64,000 nt of DNA from Caulobacter vibrioides OR37 (GTDB lineage Bacteria > Pseudomonadota > Alphaproteobacteria > Caulobacterales > Caulobacteraceae). Where the stretch lies: NCBI RefSeq assembly GCF_000372645.1, contig NZ_APMP01000007.1:1-64000 (forward strand), read 5' to 3'. The notes under the pieces were generated by a model, which saw nothing but the letters and a program-made list of their open reading frames with translations, was not told where the DNA came from and made no database searches. Position numbers and translations under genes: made by a program. Shown here piece after piece: positions 9,491-18,609 of the stretch. Position 1 is the stretch's first letter; each line of letters opens with the position of its first letter.

Positions 9491-10571
9491 GCGTGAAGCG
9501 GCGAAGGCCGCGTTCCTGAAAGCCCACGGCTTCGGCGACGTCCGCCGCCAGCCGCTGGGCGGCGACGCCTCAACGCGCAGCTACGAGCGCCTGCATCGCG
9601 AGGGCGGCCAGAGCTTCATCTTCATGGACCAGCCGCCGGCGCTGGAAAGCGTCGTTTGCCCGCCGAACGCGACCGACGCCGAGCGGCTGGCCCTGGGCTA
9701 CAACGCCGCCGCGCGCCTCGCCGCCGGCTCGGTCGCCGCCTTCGTCGCCACCGCCGACTATCTGCGCCAACGCGGTCTGTCGGCCCCGAGGATCCACGCC
9801 TACGACGTCGCCCAGGGCCTCGCCGTCCTGGAGGACCTGGGCGACGGACTCTATGCCACGCTGATCGCCGAGGGGCAGGACGAACGCCCGCTCTACGAGG
9901 CCGCCGTCGACCTGCAAGTCGTCCTGCACGCCGAAACACCGCCGGACGTTCTGACCGTGGACGAGGCGCGCTGGCCGCTGCTCACCTATGACGCCCTGGC
10001 CCTGAAACACGCCACCGACACCTTCCTGGAATGGTGGCCGCAATTCGCCGGCATCCCCGCGTTCACGCCCGAAGCCGTGGCTGAGTGGGACGCGCTATGG
10101 GCGCCGGTGTGGGTGCGGGGCGAGGCCGGAGCCAGCGTCTTCACCCATCGCGATTATCACGCGCAGAACCTGCTCTGGCTGCCCGAACGCAAGGGCGTGG
10201 CCCGCGTCGGCTTGTTGGATTTCCAGGACGCTCTGCGCGCCCATCCAGCCTGGGACTTGACCCATCTGCTACAGGACGCTCGGCGCGATGTGTCGGCGGC
10301 GCTGGAGGCGGCCATGCTGGACCGCTATCTCACCGCCCGCTCGAGCGTCGAGCGAGAGGCCTTCATCGCCGACTACCGCGCGCTCGCGGCCTCGAACGCG
10401 GCCCGCATCCTGGGCCGCGTCTTCGCGCGCCAGGCCCTGCTGGGCCGTCGCCAGTACGAGGCCTTCATGCCGCGCACCTGGCGCTATCTGGAGCGCAACC
10501 TGGCCGATCCGGCCCTCGCCGACCTGAAAGCCTGGTTCGACCGCTACGTTCCGGCGGAGGCCCGTCGATGA
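9480..10571 (+). CDS. amgK: N-acetylmuramate/N-acetylglucosamine 1-kinase AmgK
   Basis: A 363-residue aminoglycoside-phosphotransferase-fold sugar kinase. The motif FTHRDYHAQNLLWL is the catalytic loop of this fold (H-x-D-x-x-x-x-N), and GLLDFQDAL supplies the DFG-like metal-binding Asp. Neighbouring murU makes this the AmgK of the anabolic recycling route, which phosphorylates MurNAc at C1. The start chosen is TTG 9480, which has a GAAGGA ribosome site about seven bases upstream and overlaps tsaE by 11 bases. An ATG at 9423 is in frame but would overlap tsaE by 68 bases. The gene overlaps murU by ATGA. Confidence 0.9.
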   Translation: MSSEREAAKAAFLKAHGFGDVRRQPLGGDASTRSYERLHREGGQSFIFMDQPPALESVVCPPNATDAERLALGYNAAARLAAGSVAAFVATADYLRQRGLSAPRIHAYDVAQGLAVLEDLGDGLYATLIAEGQDERPLYEAAVDLQVVLHAETPPDVLTVDEARWPLLTYDALALKHATDTFLEWWPQFAGIPAFTPEAVAEWDALWAPVWVRGEAGASVFTHRDYHAQNLLWLPERKGVARVGLLDFQDALRAHPAWDLTHLLQDARRDVSAALEAAMLDRYLTARSSVEREAFIADYRALAASNAARILGRVFARQALLGRRQYEAFMPRTWRYLERNLADPALADLKAWFDRYVPAEARR

Positions 10572-11305
10572 GCGCCGCCGCCAAGGGGCCCAAGATCGCG
10601 ATGGTGCTGGCCGCCGGGCTTGGCACCCGGATGCGACCCCTGACCAACGACCGCCCCAAGGCCCTGGTCGAGGTCGCGGGCAAGGCGCTGATCGATCACA
10701 TGCTGGACCGTCTGGCCGCCGCCGGGGTCGAGACCGCCGTGGTCAATGTCCACTATTTCGCCGACGTCGTCGAAGCCCACCTCAAGGCTCGCGAGGCCAA
10801 GGGGCTGAGGCCGCGCATCGTCATCTCCGACGAACGCCCTCAGGCCTTGGAGACCGGCGGCGGGATCAAGCACGCCCTGCCGCTGCTGGGCGAAAGCCCT
10901 GTTTTCGTCGCCAATATCGATTCGATCTGGATCGAACGCGCCGGGGCGGCCATCGACGCCGTGGCGGCCGCCTGGGACCCGGCCAGGATGGACGTCTGCC
11001 TGATGCTGGCCTCGACCCGGGAATCGCTGGGCTTCCATGACACCGGCGACGTGTTCCTCGGCGACGATGGCGTCGTCCGCTTCAAGGACCCCGGCGAGAT
11101 CGCGCCGCTGGTCTATGTCGGCGTGCACATCTGCAAGCCCCGGATCACCGCCGACGGTCCGGATGGGCCGTTCTCGCTATTGCCGCTGTGGAAGCGCCTC
11201 GCCGCCGACCACCGCGTCCACGGCGTCGCGCCGGACGGGCTCTGGATGCACGTCGGCGATCCCGACGCCAAGCTGGCCGCCGAGGCGAGGCTGGCTCAAG
11301 GATGA
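10568..11305 (+). CDS. murU: MurNAc-1-phosphate uridylyltransferase MurU
   Basis: A 245-residue nucleotidyltransferase. The N-terminal signature AMVLAAGLGTRMRPLT and PKALVEVAGKALID are those of sugar-1-phosphate nucleotidylyltransferases. It ends with a compact C-terminus and lacks the left-handed beta-helix of GlmU. Directly after amgK it fits MurU, which makes UDP-MurNAc from recycled MurNAc-1-phosphate and so bypasses MurA. This is the fosfomycin-insensitive recycling path described in Pseudomonas putida. It starts at ATG 10568 overlapping amgK, and its stop overlaps addB by ATGA. Confidence 0.92.
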   Translation: MSAAAKGPKIAMVLAAGLGTRMRPLTNDRPKALVEVAGKALIDHMLDRLAAAGVETAVVNVHYFADVVEAHLKAREAKGLRPRIVISDERPQALETGGGIKHALPLLGESPVFVANIDSIWIERAGAAIDAVAAAWDPARMDVCLMLASTRESLGFHDTGDVFLGDDGVVRFKDPGEIAPLVYVGVHICKPRITADGPDGPFSLLPLWKRLAADHRVHGVAPDGLWMHVGDPDAKLAAEARLAQG

Positions 11306-14289
11306 GCGCTCCGGCCCCCTTCTTTGAGCGTCCGGGGCCGCGCTGGTTCTCGATCCCCGCGCACCGGCCGTTCGTCGACGACCTGGCGCGCGGCCTGCTG
11401 AACGCCCTGGAGCCGCTGGGCCCCGAGGCCCTGCCCCGCGCCACGGTCCTGACCCCCACCCGGCGCGGCGCCCGCGCCCTGGCCGACGCCTTCCTGGCGG
11501 TCGGCGGCGGGCGCGCCCTGCTGCTGCCGCAGATCCGTCCGCTCGGCGACCTCGACGAGGGCGAGCCGCCGTTCGAGCCGGGCGAGCTCTCGATCGACCT
11601 GCCGCCCGCCATCGCTTCGCGCCGCCGCCGGTTCGAGCTGGCGCGGCTGGTGGTCGATCACGGGAGCCTGCTGTCCTTCAAGCCCGGCCCCGTCCAGGCT
11701 CTGGAACTGGCCAAGGCCCTGTCGGACTTCCTCGACAGCTGCCAGATCGAGGAGATCCCGTTCGAGGACAAGCTGGACGGCCTGGCCGAGGGCGATCTGG
11801 CCCAGCACTGGCAGGTCTCGGCCCGCTTCCTGAAGGCCGTGCTGCGCGCCTGGCCCGAGCGGTTGAAGGACCTGGGCCTGATCGACGTCTCCGAGCGCCG
11901 GGTCCGCCTGCTACGCGCGCTGGAGAAGCAGTGGTCCGAAACCCCGCCGACCGAGGTGCTGGTCGCCGCCGGCTCGACCGGCACCGCGCCGGCCACCGCC
12001 GACCTGCTGCGCGTCGTCGCCGTCGCGCCCAAGGGCGCCGTCGTGCTGCCCGGTCTCGACGAAGATCTGGCCGACACCGCCTGGGCCAAGATCGAGGGGA
12101 CGCAGGGCGAGCAGCACCCGCAAGGCGCCATGAAGCGCCTGCTGGACCGGGCGGGCGTGTCACGGGCCGACGTCCGCGCTTGGGTTCCCGATGTCGACAG
12201 CCGAGGACGCTGGCGGCGGCGGATCGTCAACGAGGCCCTGCGCCCGGCCGAGGCCACCGCCGACTGGCTGGCCCAGATCGCATCCCTGCGCGCCGAGGCG
12301 CCGGACCTCGACCCGATCGCCGAGGGCCTGACGGGCTTTTCCGTCATCGCCGCTCGCGCCGAGGAAGAGGCCGCCGGAGCCTGCGCGCTGCTCCTGCGCG
12401 AGGCGCTGGAAACGCCGGACAAGACCGCCGCGCTCGTGACGCCCGACCAGACCCTGGCCCGGCGGGTGATGACCCGCCTGCAGCGCTGGGGCGTGATCCC
12501 GGACAGCTCGGCCGGCGCGCCGCTGGCCGCCGGCGGCTCGGCGATCCTGGCTTTGCACTTCGCGCGCCTCGTCGAGGAGCCGCTGAATCCGGTGCGCCTG
12601 CTGGCCGTGGCAAAGCACCCGCTGGTGCTGGACGAGGACGAGGCGCCGGCCGCCGCTCTCCTGGAACGCAAGGGCCTGCGCGGCGCCGCGCCCGGCTCGG
12701 CCGAGGTGCTGCGCGTCCGACTGAAGGACGCCCCCGAGGCTCTGGCGCTGTGCGAGCGCGTGCTCGCCGCCGTCGACCACGCCGCCAGCCCCTATGCCGA
12801 CGGCTACGCTCGCCCCTGCCAGGCGGCCAAGGCGCTGGTCGAGGCGCTGGAAGGCCTGATCGCGCCGCCCCGCCTGTGGGCCGGCGGCGCGGGCGAGTGC
12901 CTGGGCGCGCTGATGGCCGCCCTGATCCAGGACGGCGAGCCCCTGCCCGGCGCCTCGCCCCAGGCCTTCGCCGACATCCTCGACCGGCTGGTCAACGAGG
13001 AGACGGTCCGCGTCGGCGGCGCCACTCACCCGCGACTGCGCATCCTGGGCGCCATCGAGGCTCGCCTGGTGCGCGCCGACCGCCTGGTGCTGGCGGGGTT
13101 GGAGGAAGGCGTCTGGCCGCAAGGCGCGCCGATCGACCCCTTCCTGTCGCGGCCGATGCGCGCGCGCTTGGGCCTGCCGCCGCCCGAGCGGCGCGTCGGC
13201 CTGACCGCCCACGACTTCGCCCAGGCCGCCAGCGCGCCCGACGTGGTGCTGGTCCACTGCGAGCGGCGCGGCGGCGCGCCGGCCGTCGAGTCGCGGTGGC
13301 TGTGGCGCTTGAAGACCCTGGCCGCCGGCGCGGGCCTTTCCCTGCCCCGCCGCGACGACGTGCTGGACTGGGTCCGCGCCCTCGACGCGCCCGAGCCTTA
13401 TTCGCCGATCAAGCGCCCTGAACCGCGCCCGCCTGTCGAGGACCGCCCGCGCAGGATGGCCGTCACCCGCGTCGAGGCCCTGACCCGTGATCCCTACGCC
13501 GTCTGGGCCCGCGATATCCTCAAGCTCTATCCGCTGGAGCGCCCGGACGAACCGGTCGAGGCCCGCGCGCGCGGCACGGCGATCCACGCGGCCTTCGAAA
13601 AGTTCGCCGAGACCTATCCGGACGCCGTGCCCGCCGACGCGGCGGGTGTGTTCGAGCGCTTCTACATCGAGGCCCTGGTCGGGGCCGGCATGCCGCCAAC
13701 GGCCCTCGCCCGCGAGAAGGCCCTGGCCCGCGAGGCCGCGCTTTGGGTCGCCGACTGGGAGCGTCATCGCCGCGCGAGCGCCCGCAAGATCGTGGTCGAG
13801 GCCGAGGGCCGGCTGGAGCTCTCGATCAACGGCCGCCCCTTCACCCTGACCGCCAAGGCCGACCGCATCGAACCCACCGCGGACGGGACCGCCCACATCC
13901 TCGACTACAAGACCGGCGCCGCGCCGTCGCAGAAGCAGGTCGACACCGGCTTCTCGCCGCAGCTGACCCTGACGGCGGCGATCCTGATGAACGGCGGCTT
14001 CCCGGACCTGGGCAGCCCCGCGCCGGGCGAGCTGACATATGTCCGCGTCACCGGCCGCAAGCCCGCCGGCGAGGAGCAGGTCCGCGCCCTGTCCGGCGGC
14101 GAGAGCGAGGAGGCCGCGCGCAAGGCCATGGACGGCCTCGTCAAGCTGATCGCCCGCTATGACGATCCCGACGAGCCCTACCGATCGCGGGTCGCGCCCC
14201 AGTTCGTGAAAGAGCACCCCGGCGACTACGCCCACCTGGCGCGGGTGTTCGAATGGTCGACCAGCGGCGACGACGGAGAGGGCGAGTGA
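11302..14289 (+). CDS. addB: Double-strand break repair protein AddB
   Basis: A 995-residue partner of AddA in the helicase-nuclease that resects double-strand ends before RecA loading. The N-terminal helicase-like region (VLTPTRRGARALADAF near residue 48) is degenerate as usual in alphaproteobacterial AddB and has no good Walker A. The C-terminal PD-(D/E)XK nuclease domain is clear at roughly residues 855-890, with ADRIEP, then ILDYKTG, then the Q in SPQLTLTA. It starts at ATG 11302, overlapping murU by four bases. addA follows after a 142-bp gap that holds a repeat. Confidence 0.95.
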   Translation: MSAPAPFFERPGPRWFSIPAHRPFVDDLARGLLNALEPLGPEALPRATVLTPTRRGARALADAFLAVGGGRALLLPQIRPLGDLDEGEPPFEPGELSIDLPPAIASRRRRFELARLVVDHGSLLSFKPGPVQALELAKALSDFLDSCQIEEIPFEDKLDGLAEGDLAQHWQVSARFLKAVLRAWPERLKDLGLIDVSERRVRLLRALEKQWSETPPTEVLVAAGSTGTAPATADLLRVVAVAPKGAVVLPGLDEDLADTAWAKIEGTQGEQHPQGAMKRLLDRAGVSRADVRAWVPDVDSRGRWRRRIVNEALRPAEATADWLAQIASLRAEAPDLDPIAEGLTGFSVIAARAEEEAAGACALLLREALETPDKTAALVTPDQTLARRVMTRLQRWGVIPDSSAGAPLAAGGSAILALHFARLVEEPLNPVRLLAVAKHPLVLDEDEAPAAALLERKGLRGAAPGSAEVLRVRLKDAPEALALCERVLAAVDHAASPYADGYARPCQAAKALVEALEGLIAPPRLWAGGAGECLGALMAALIQDGEPLPGASPQAFADILDRLVNEETVRVGGATHPRLRILGAIEARLVRADRLVLAGLEEGVWPQGAPIDPFLSRPMRARLGLPPPERRVGLTAHDFAQAASAPDVVLVHCERRGGAPAVESRWLWRLKTLAAGAGLSLPRRDDVLDWVRALDAPEPYSPIKRPEPRPPVEDRPRRMAVTRVEALTRDPYAVWARDILKLYPLERPDEPVEARARGTAIHAAFEKFAETYPDAVPADAAGVFERFYIEALVGAGMPPTALAREKALAREAALWVADWERHRRASARKIVVEAEGRLELSINGRPFTLTAKADRIEPTADGTAHILDYKTGAAPSQKQVDTGFSPQLTLTAAILMNGGFPDLGSPAPGELTYVRVTGRKPAGEEQVRALSGGESEEAARKAMDGLVKLIARYDDPDEPYRSRVAPQFVKEHPGDYAHLARVFEWSTSGDDGEGE

Positions 14290-14308
14290 GACCGGTCTCC
14301 GCTCAGAT

Positions 14309-14422
14309 CCTCCCCCGCGACGCGGGGGAGGTGGCCCGGAGGGCCGGAGGGGGCAAGCTGGACGCAAGCCGCATTAGCCCCCTCAGTCACTTCGTGACAG
14401 CTCCCCCGCAAAGCAGGGGAGC
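14309..14422. repeat. Nested C/G-rich palindromic repeat between addB and addA
   Basis: Outer hairpins CCTCCCCCGCG...CGCGGGGGAGG (14309-14331) and GCTCCCC...GGGGAGC (14400-14422) bracket GGAGGGGGC and GCCCCCTC arms. The whole element is therefore itself a long inverted repeat. Related elements are at 19935-20058, 21857-21979, 24446-24520 and 58475-58514. It sits inside an operon and would form a large RNA hairpin. Confidence 0.75.
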
Positions 14423-14431
14423 ATCTTTCTA

Positions 14432-17400
14432 ATGCTGCACGATCCACAGCGCGTCGCCGCCGATCCGGCGATCTCGGCCTTCGTCACCGCCAACGCCGGC
14501 TCGGGCAAGACCAAGACCCTGATCGACCGGGTCGCGCGCCTGCTGCTGGCCAAGGTGGCCCCCGAGGCGATCCTCTGCGTGACCTACACCAAGGCCGCCG
14601 CCGCAGAGATGCAGCGGCGCCTCTTCGAGCGGCTGGGCAAGTGGTCTGTCACCAGCGACGCGGACCTGCGCGCCGAGCTGATCAAGCTGGTTGGCGACGG
14701 CGAGGTCTATGACGCCGACCGTCTCTCGAAGGCCCGCGCCCTGTTCGCTCAGGCGCTGGAGACGCCCGGCGGCCTGAAGATCCAGACCATCCACGCCTTC
14801 TGCGAAAAGCTGCTGCGGCGTTTCCCGCTGGAGGCCGGGGTCTCGCCCGGCTTCACGGTGATGGACGACCAGGCCGGCGCCGCGATCGCCCGCGCCGCCC
14901 GCCGCGCCGTCGCCAACTGGGTCGACACTAACGACGATGCGTTCGCGGACGCTTATGCGCGGTTCTCAGTGGCGCTGGATTTCCAGAGCTTCGAGGCGAT
15001 GTTCACGGGCTTCGAGGCGCGGCGCGGCCAGATCATGGCCTATGTCCAGCGCTGCGGCGGCCTGGCCGAAGCGATCGCCGACGCGTGGAAGCGCTGCGGC
15101 TTCGACGCGCCGACCTCAGCCGAGGACCTGGCCGCGCGCGCCATGGCGCGCCTCGACCTGCCCGCCTGGCGCGCGGCGGCGACCGTGCTGTTCGACGGCG
15201 GCGGCAAGCAGGACGCCAAATACGCCGAGGCCCTGGCCGCCGTGGCCCGCGATCCTGACGCCACGCTGGAGCTGGCTCTCCGCGCCCTGTTCACCGAGGG
15301 CGGCGAAGGAACGCCCGCGACCTGGCCCGCCAAGACCTCCGGCCTGAAGAGCCGCGAGGACCTGCGCGAGGCCCTGCTGCTGGAACAGGCCAAGCTGGAG
15401 GCCGCCCGCGAACAGGTCCGCGCCGCCAAGGTGGCCGAGGACACCCAGAACGCCCTCTTACTGGCCGGCCTCTATATCGAGCGCCACATGGCCGAGAAGG
15501 AGGCGCGCGGCGCGCTCGACTTCACCGACCTGATCGACAAGACCCGCGTCCTGCTGACCGAGAAGGTCGAGGCCGCCTGGGTGCTCTACAAGCTGGACGG
15601 CGGCGTCGACCACATCCTGCTGGACGAGGCCCAGGACACCGCCCCCGAGCAGTGGGAAATCCTGCGCGCCCTGACCGCCGACTTCTTCGCCGGCGAGACC
15701 TCCGAAGGCTGGAGCGGCCGGCGCGCCGAGCGCACGCTGTTCATCGTCGGCGACGAGAAGCAGTCGATCTATTCGTTCCAGGGCGCGGATCCCACGCGGC
15801 TGCTGGAAGAGACCCAAGGCTACATCGCCCGCATCGAGGCGGTCGGCGCGGTCGGCAAGGGCGTGCCGCTGACGGTCTCGTACCGCTCGACCCACGAGGT
15901 CCTGAGCTTCGTCGACGCCCTGTTCTCCGATCCCGAGACCCGTGAGGGCGTGCCGCCGCCGGTCGGCCAGGACCTCGTCCGCCACGAGCTGTTCCGCCAT
16001 GGCCATCCCGGTTGCGTCGATCTCTGGCCGCTGACCCGCGAACTGCCCGGCGAGGAGCGCGAGGCCTGGGAGGCGCCGCTGGACGCCGAGGGCGAGCGCA
16101 GCGCCAACCGCCGCCTGGCCGAAGCCATCGCCGCCGAGACCGCCGCCATCCTCAAGCGCGGCGACGCTGTGTTCGACAAGGAGCTGGGCCGCCATCGCGC
16201 CGCCCACGCCGGCGACATTCTGGTCCTGGTTCGCCGCCGCAAGGTGCTGTTCGAGGAGATCATCCGCGCCCTGAAACGGCGCGGCGTGCCGGTGGCCGGG
16301 GCCGACCGCCTGGCTCTGTCCAGCCACATCGCCTTCGAGGACCTGCTGGCGCTGGGCCGGTTCGTCCTGTTCCCGGACGACGACCTGACCCTGGCGGCGC
16401 TTTTGAAGACGCCGTTCTGCGCCCTGACCGACGAGGACGTCTACGCCCTGGCCAAGGGCCGCCGCGCCACGCTTTGGGCCGAACTTCAGCGACGCGCCGA
16501 GGAGCGCCCCGAATGGACCGTCGCGCGGACGGTGCTGGGCTGGGCGCTGGCCGAAGGCCGCCGTCGCCAGCCGTTCGAATTCTACGCCGCCTGGCTCGGC
16601 CTCGCGGACGAAGCCGGCCGCTCGCATCGCGCCAAGGTCCTGACCCGCCTGGGCGCCGAAGCCGAGGAAGCGCTCGACGAGTTCCTGGCCCAGGTCATGG
16701 AGGCCGAGCAGCGCGGCGTGCGCGATCTTGAGGCCCTGGTCGCCGACTTCGCGGCGCTGGACATCATCGTCAAACGCGAGATGGAAGGCGCCCGGCGCGA
16801 GGTGCGGGTGATGACCGCCCACGGCTCCAAAGGGCTGGAGGCGCCGATCGTCTTCCTGCCCGAGACAACGGTGAAGCGCGGGGCCGGCGGCTCGCCGCTG
16901 CTGGTCACTGATGACGGCGCGCTGCTGTGGTGCGCCAGCGGCAAGGGCGACTGCGCGGCCTCGGCCAAGGCGCGGAAACTGCGCGAGGACAAGGAAAGCC
17001 ACGAGGCGCTGCGCCTGCTCTACGTGGCCCTGACCCGGGCGCGGGACCGGCTGATCCTGTGCGGCCGCATCGACGCGCGGACCAAGGACGACAAGGTCGG
17101 CGGCTGGTACGCGGCCGTCCGCAACGCTTTCGCCCATCCCGACATCGCCCCGCACGTGCGGACGATCGGCGAGGACGAAACCGCTTTCCTCCGTTACGGC
17201 CCCGATCCAGAGCCCGCGCCGGGCGTCGAGGAGAACATTCGCGTCGCCGCCGACGCGCCGGCCTGGATGACTCAAGTCGCGCCGCCGGAGCCGGCCGCCG
17301 CCCGCTACGCCGCCCCATCGCGGATCGAGGACAACGCTCGCATCCCCGCGCCCTCGCCGCTGGCCCGCGTCGCGGGGCTTGGCCGCTATCGCCGGGGCGA

Positions 17401-17893
17401 GCTGGTGCACAAGCTGCTGCAGATTCTGCCGGACCTCGCGCCCGACCAGCGGCCGGCCGCCGCGCGGCGGCTGCTGGCGGCCGAGCGCGACCTGACCGAC
17501 GACCAGCGCGAGGAGATGGCGGCGGCCGCCTTTGGCGTGCTGGACGACGCGCGCTTCTCGGCCGTGTTCGGCCCAGGCTCCCGCGCCGAGGTCGCCCTGG
17601 CCGGGACCAGCGCCCACCTGCCCAAGGGCCTGGCCGTCTCCGGCCGCGTCGACCGGCTGGTGGTGGACGAGGCCCGCGTCCTGGTCGTCGACTACAAGAC
17701 CAACCGCCCCTCGCCCGACCACATCGAGGACGCCGATCCGGCCTATCTGGCCCAGATGGCGGTCTATGCCGCCGTGCTGCGCGAGGTGTTCCCCGGCCGG
17801 GCGGTCGAAGCGGCGCTGGTGTGGACCGATGGTCCCAAGCTGATGCCGGTTCCAGAAAAGGTGATGGCCCAGGCCCTGGCGCGGCTGGCCTAA
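14432..17893 (+). CDS. addA: Double-strand break repair helicase-nuclease AddA
   Basis: A 1153-residue UvrD-like superfamily 1 helicase. Walker A is ANAGSGKTKTL (residues 20-30). Helicase motifs continue with CVTYTKAAAAEMQRR, DHILLDEAQDTAPEQW, GDEKQSIYSFQGADP, MTAHGSKGLEAPIVF and LLYVALTRARDRL. The C-terminal nuclease has GRVDRLVVDEARVLVVDYKT. The full motif set indicates an active helicase and nuclease. It starts at ATG 14432 directly after the repeat. With AddB it forms the RecBCD-equivalent of this lineage. Confidence 0.97.
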   Translation: MLHDPQRVAADPAISAFVTANAGSGKTKTLIDRVARLLLAKVAPEAILCVTYTKAAAAEMQRRLFERLGKWSVTSDADLRAELIKLVGDGEVYDADRLSKARALFAQALETPGGLKIQTIHAFCEKLLRRFPLEAGVSPGFTVMDDQAGAAIARAARRAVANWVDTNDDAFADAYARFSVALDFQSFEAMFTGFEARRGQIMAYVQRCGGLAEAIADAWKRCGFDAPTSAEDLAARAMARLDLPAWRAAATVLFDGGGKQDAKYAEALAAVARDPDATLELALRALFTEGGEGTPATWPAKTSGLKSREDLREALLLEQAKLEAAREQVRAAKVAEDTQNALLLAGLYIERHMAEKEARGALDFTDLIDKTRVLLTEKVEAAWVLYKLDGGVDHILLDEAQDTAPEQWEILRALTADFFAGETSEGWSGRRAERTLFIVGDEKQSIYSFQGADPTRLLEETQGYIARIEAVGAVGKGVPLTVSYRSTHEVLSFVDALFSDPETREGVPPPVGQDLVRHELFRHGHPGCVDLWPLTRELPGEEREAWEAPLDAEGERSANRRLAEAIAAETAAILKRGDAVFDKELGRHRAAHAGDILVLVRRRKVLFEEIIRALKRRGVPVAGADRLALSSHIAFEDLLALGRFVLFPDDDLTLAALLKTPFCALTDEDVYALAKGRRATLWAELQRRAEERPEWTVARTVLGWALAEGRRRQPFEFYAAWLGLADEAGRSHRAKVLTRLGAEAEEALDEFLAQVMEAEQRGVRDLEALVADFAALDIIVKREMEGARREVRVMTAHGSKGLEAPIVFLPETTVKRGAGGSPLLVTDDGALLWCASGKGDCAASAKARKLREDKESHEALRLLYVALTRARDRLILCGRIDARTKDDKVGGWYAAVRNAFAHPDIAPHVRTIGEDETAFLRYGPDPEPAPGVEENIRVAADAPAWMTQVAPPEPAAARYAAPSRIEDNARIPAPSPLARVAGLGRYRRGELVHKLLQILPDLAPDQRPAAARRLLAAERDLTDDQREEMAAAAFGVLDDARFSAVFGPGSRAEVALAGTSAHLPKGLAVSGRVDRLVVDEARVLVVDYKTNRPSPDHIEDADPAYLAQMAVYAAVLREVFPGRAVEAALVWTDGPKLMPVPEKVMAQALARLA

Positions 17894-18017
17894 GGCCGTT
17901 GCCGGAGGCGCATCGTCCTCCTACATGTTTGTGCAAGCGTCCGGAGCGAATCCGGGCAATTTGGAATTCATCGCGTCTTCCGCGCCGCCTGCGGCGGACG
18001 CCAGACTGGAGCAAGCC

Positions 18018-18350
18018 ATGAGCACCGTCGCGGTGACCGACGCCACTTTCGAAGCCGACGTCCTGAAGGCCAGCAAGCCCGTGCTGGTCGACTTCTGGGC
18101 GGAGTGGTGCGGTCCTTGTAAGCAGATCGCTCCGGCGCTGGAGCAGATCTCCGAAGAGCTGGCGGACGTCGTGACCGTCGCCAAGGTCAATATCGAGGAC
18201 AGCCCGACCACCCCGTCGCGCTACGGCGTTCGCGGCATCCCGACCATGATGCTGTTCCGCGATGGCCAGATGACCTCGATGAAGGTCGGCGCCATGCCCA
18301 AGCAGAAGATCCTGGAATGGCTGAACGAAGCCGGCGTTCAGGCGGCCTAA
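18018..18350 (+). CDS. trxA: Thioredoxin 1
   Basis: A 110-residue classical thioredoxin. The redox motif WAEWCGPCKQIAP and the cis-proline segment GIPTMMLF are in their standard places. It reduces disulfides of ribonucleotide reductase, PAPS reductase and peroxiredoxins in the cytoplasm. ATG 18018 is chosen because of GGAG six bases upstream and because upstream in-frame sequence is not thioredoxin-like. A strong terminator follows. Confidence 0.97.
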   Translation: MSTVAVTDATFEADVLKASKPVLVDFWAEWCGPCKQIAPALEQISEELADVVTVAKVNIEDSPTTPSRYGVRGIPTMMLFRDGQMTSMKVGAMPKQKILEWLNEAGVQAA

Positions 18351-18375
18351 GCGGCCTCATCCGCTAAGTTCGAAG

Positions 18376-18408
18376 CGCCCGCTCCGGTTCGCCGGGGCGG
18401 GCGTTTTT
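18376..18408 (+). terminator. Rho-independent terminator after trxA
   Basis: A 12-bp stem (CGCCCGCTCCGG / CCGGGGCGGGCG, one wobble pair) with a TTCG tetraloop is followed by five T residues. It ends trxA transcription just before the convergent small gene. Confidence 0.92.
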
Positions 18409-18416
18409 CGTGGTCC

Positions 18417-18524
18417 CTATTTCTTGGGCGTCACGATGAACGGCGAGACCGAGACCGGCGGGGCCTTCTTTTCGGCCTTCGGTTTGCGGATTTCCTTGTT
18501 CGACTTCTTCTGACCCTTGGCCAT
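18417..18524 (-). CDS. Small basic conserved protein (35 aa)
   Basis: An intact 35-residue reading frame starting MAKGQKKSNKEIRKPKAEKK and ending PFIVTPKK. It is very rich in Lys, with 11 lysines. Short lysine-rich proteins beginning MAKGQ..SNKE..KPK are widespread in proteobacterial genomes and have no assigned function. The reading frame is clean, with ATG start and TAG stop, and lies between the trxA terminator and folC. It is too short for many gene finders. Expression is not shown by the sequence alone. Confidence 0.7.
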   Translation of the reverse strand: MAKGQKKSNKEIRKPKAEKKAPPVSVSPFIVTPKK

Positions 18525-18609
18525 CGGCGGTTCCTGCCAGGGCGGGCGCGCGCGCCGAGGATGTCCGGCGGGCCGTGCCGCCCTATCGGCGTGACGCAGC
18601 CTTACGCCT

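Noticed and set aside
12160-14367. Large minus-strand open frames across addB and addA
   Set aside because: They are Gly/Arg/Ala-rich antisense shadows typical of high-GC DNA. The plus-strand frames carry full helicase-nuclease motifs.
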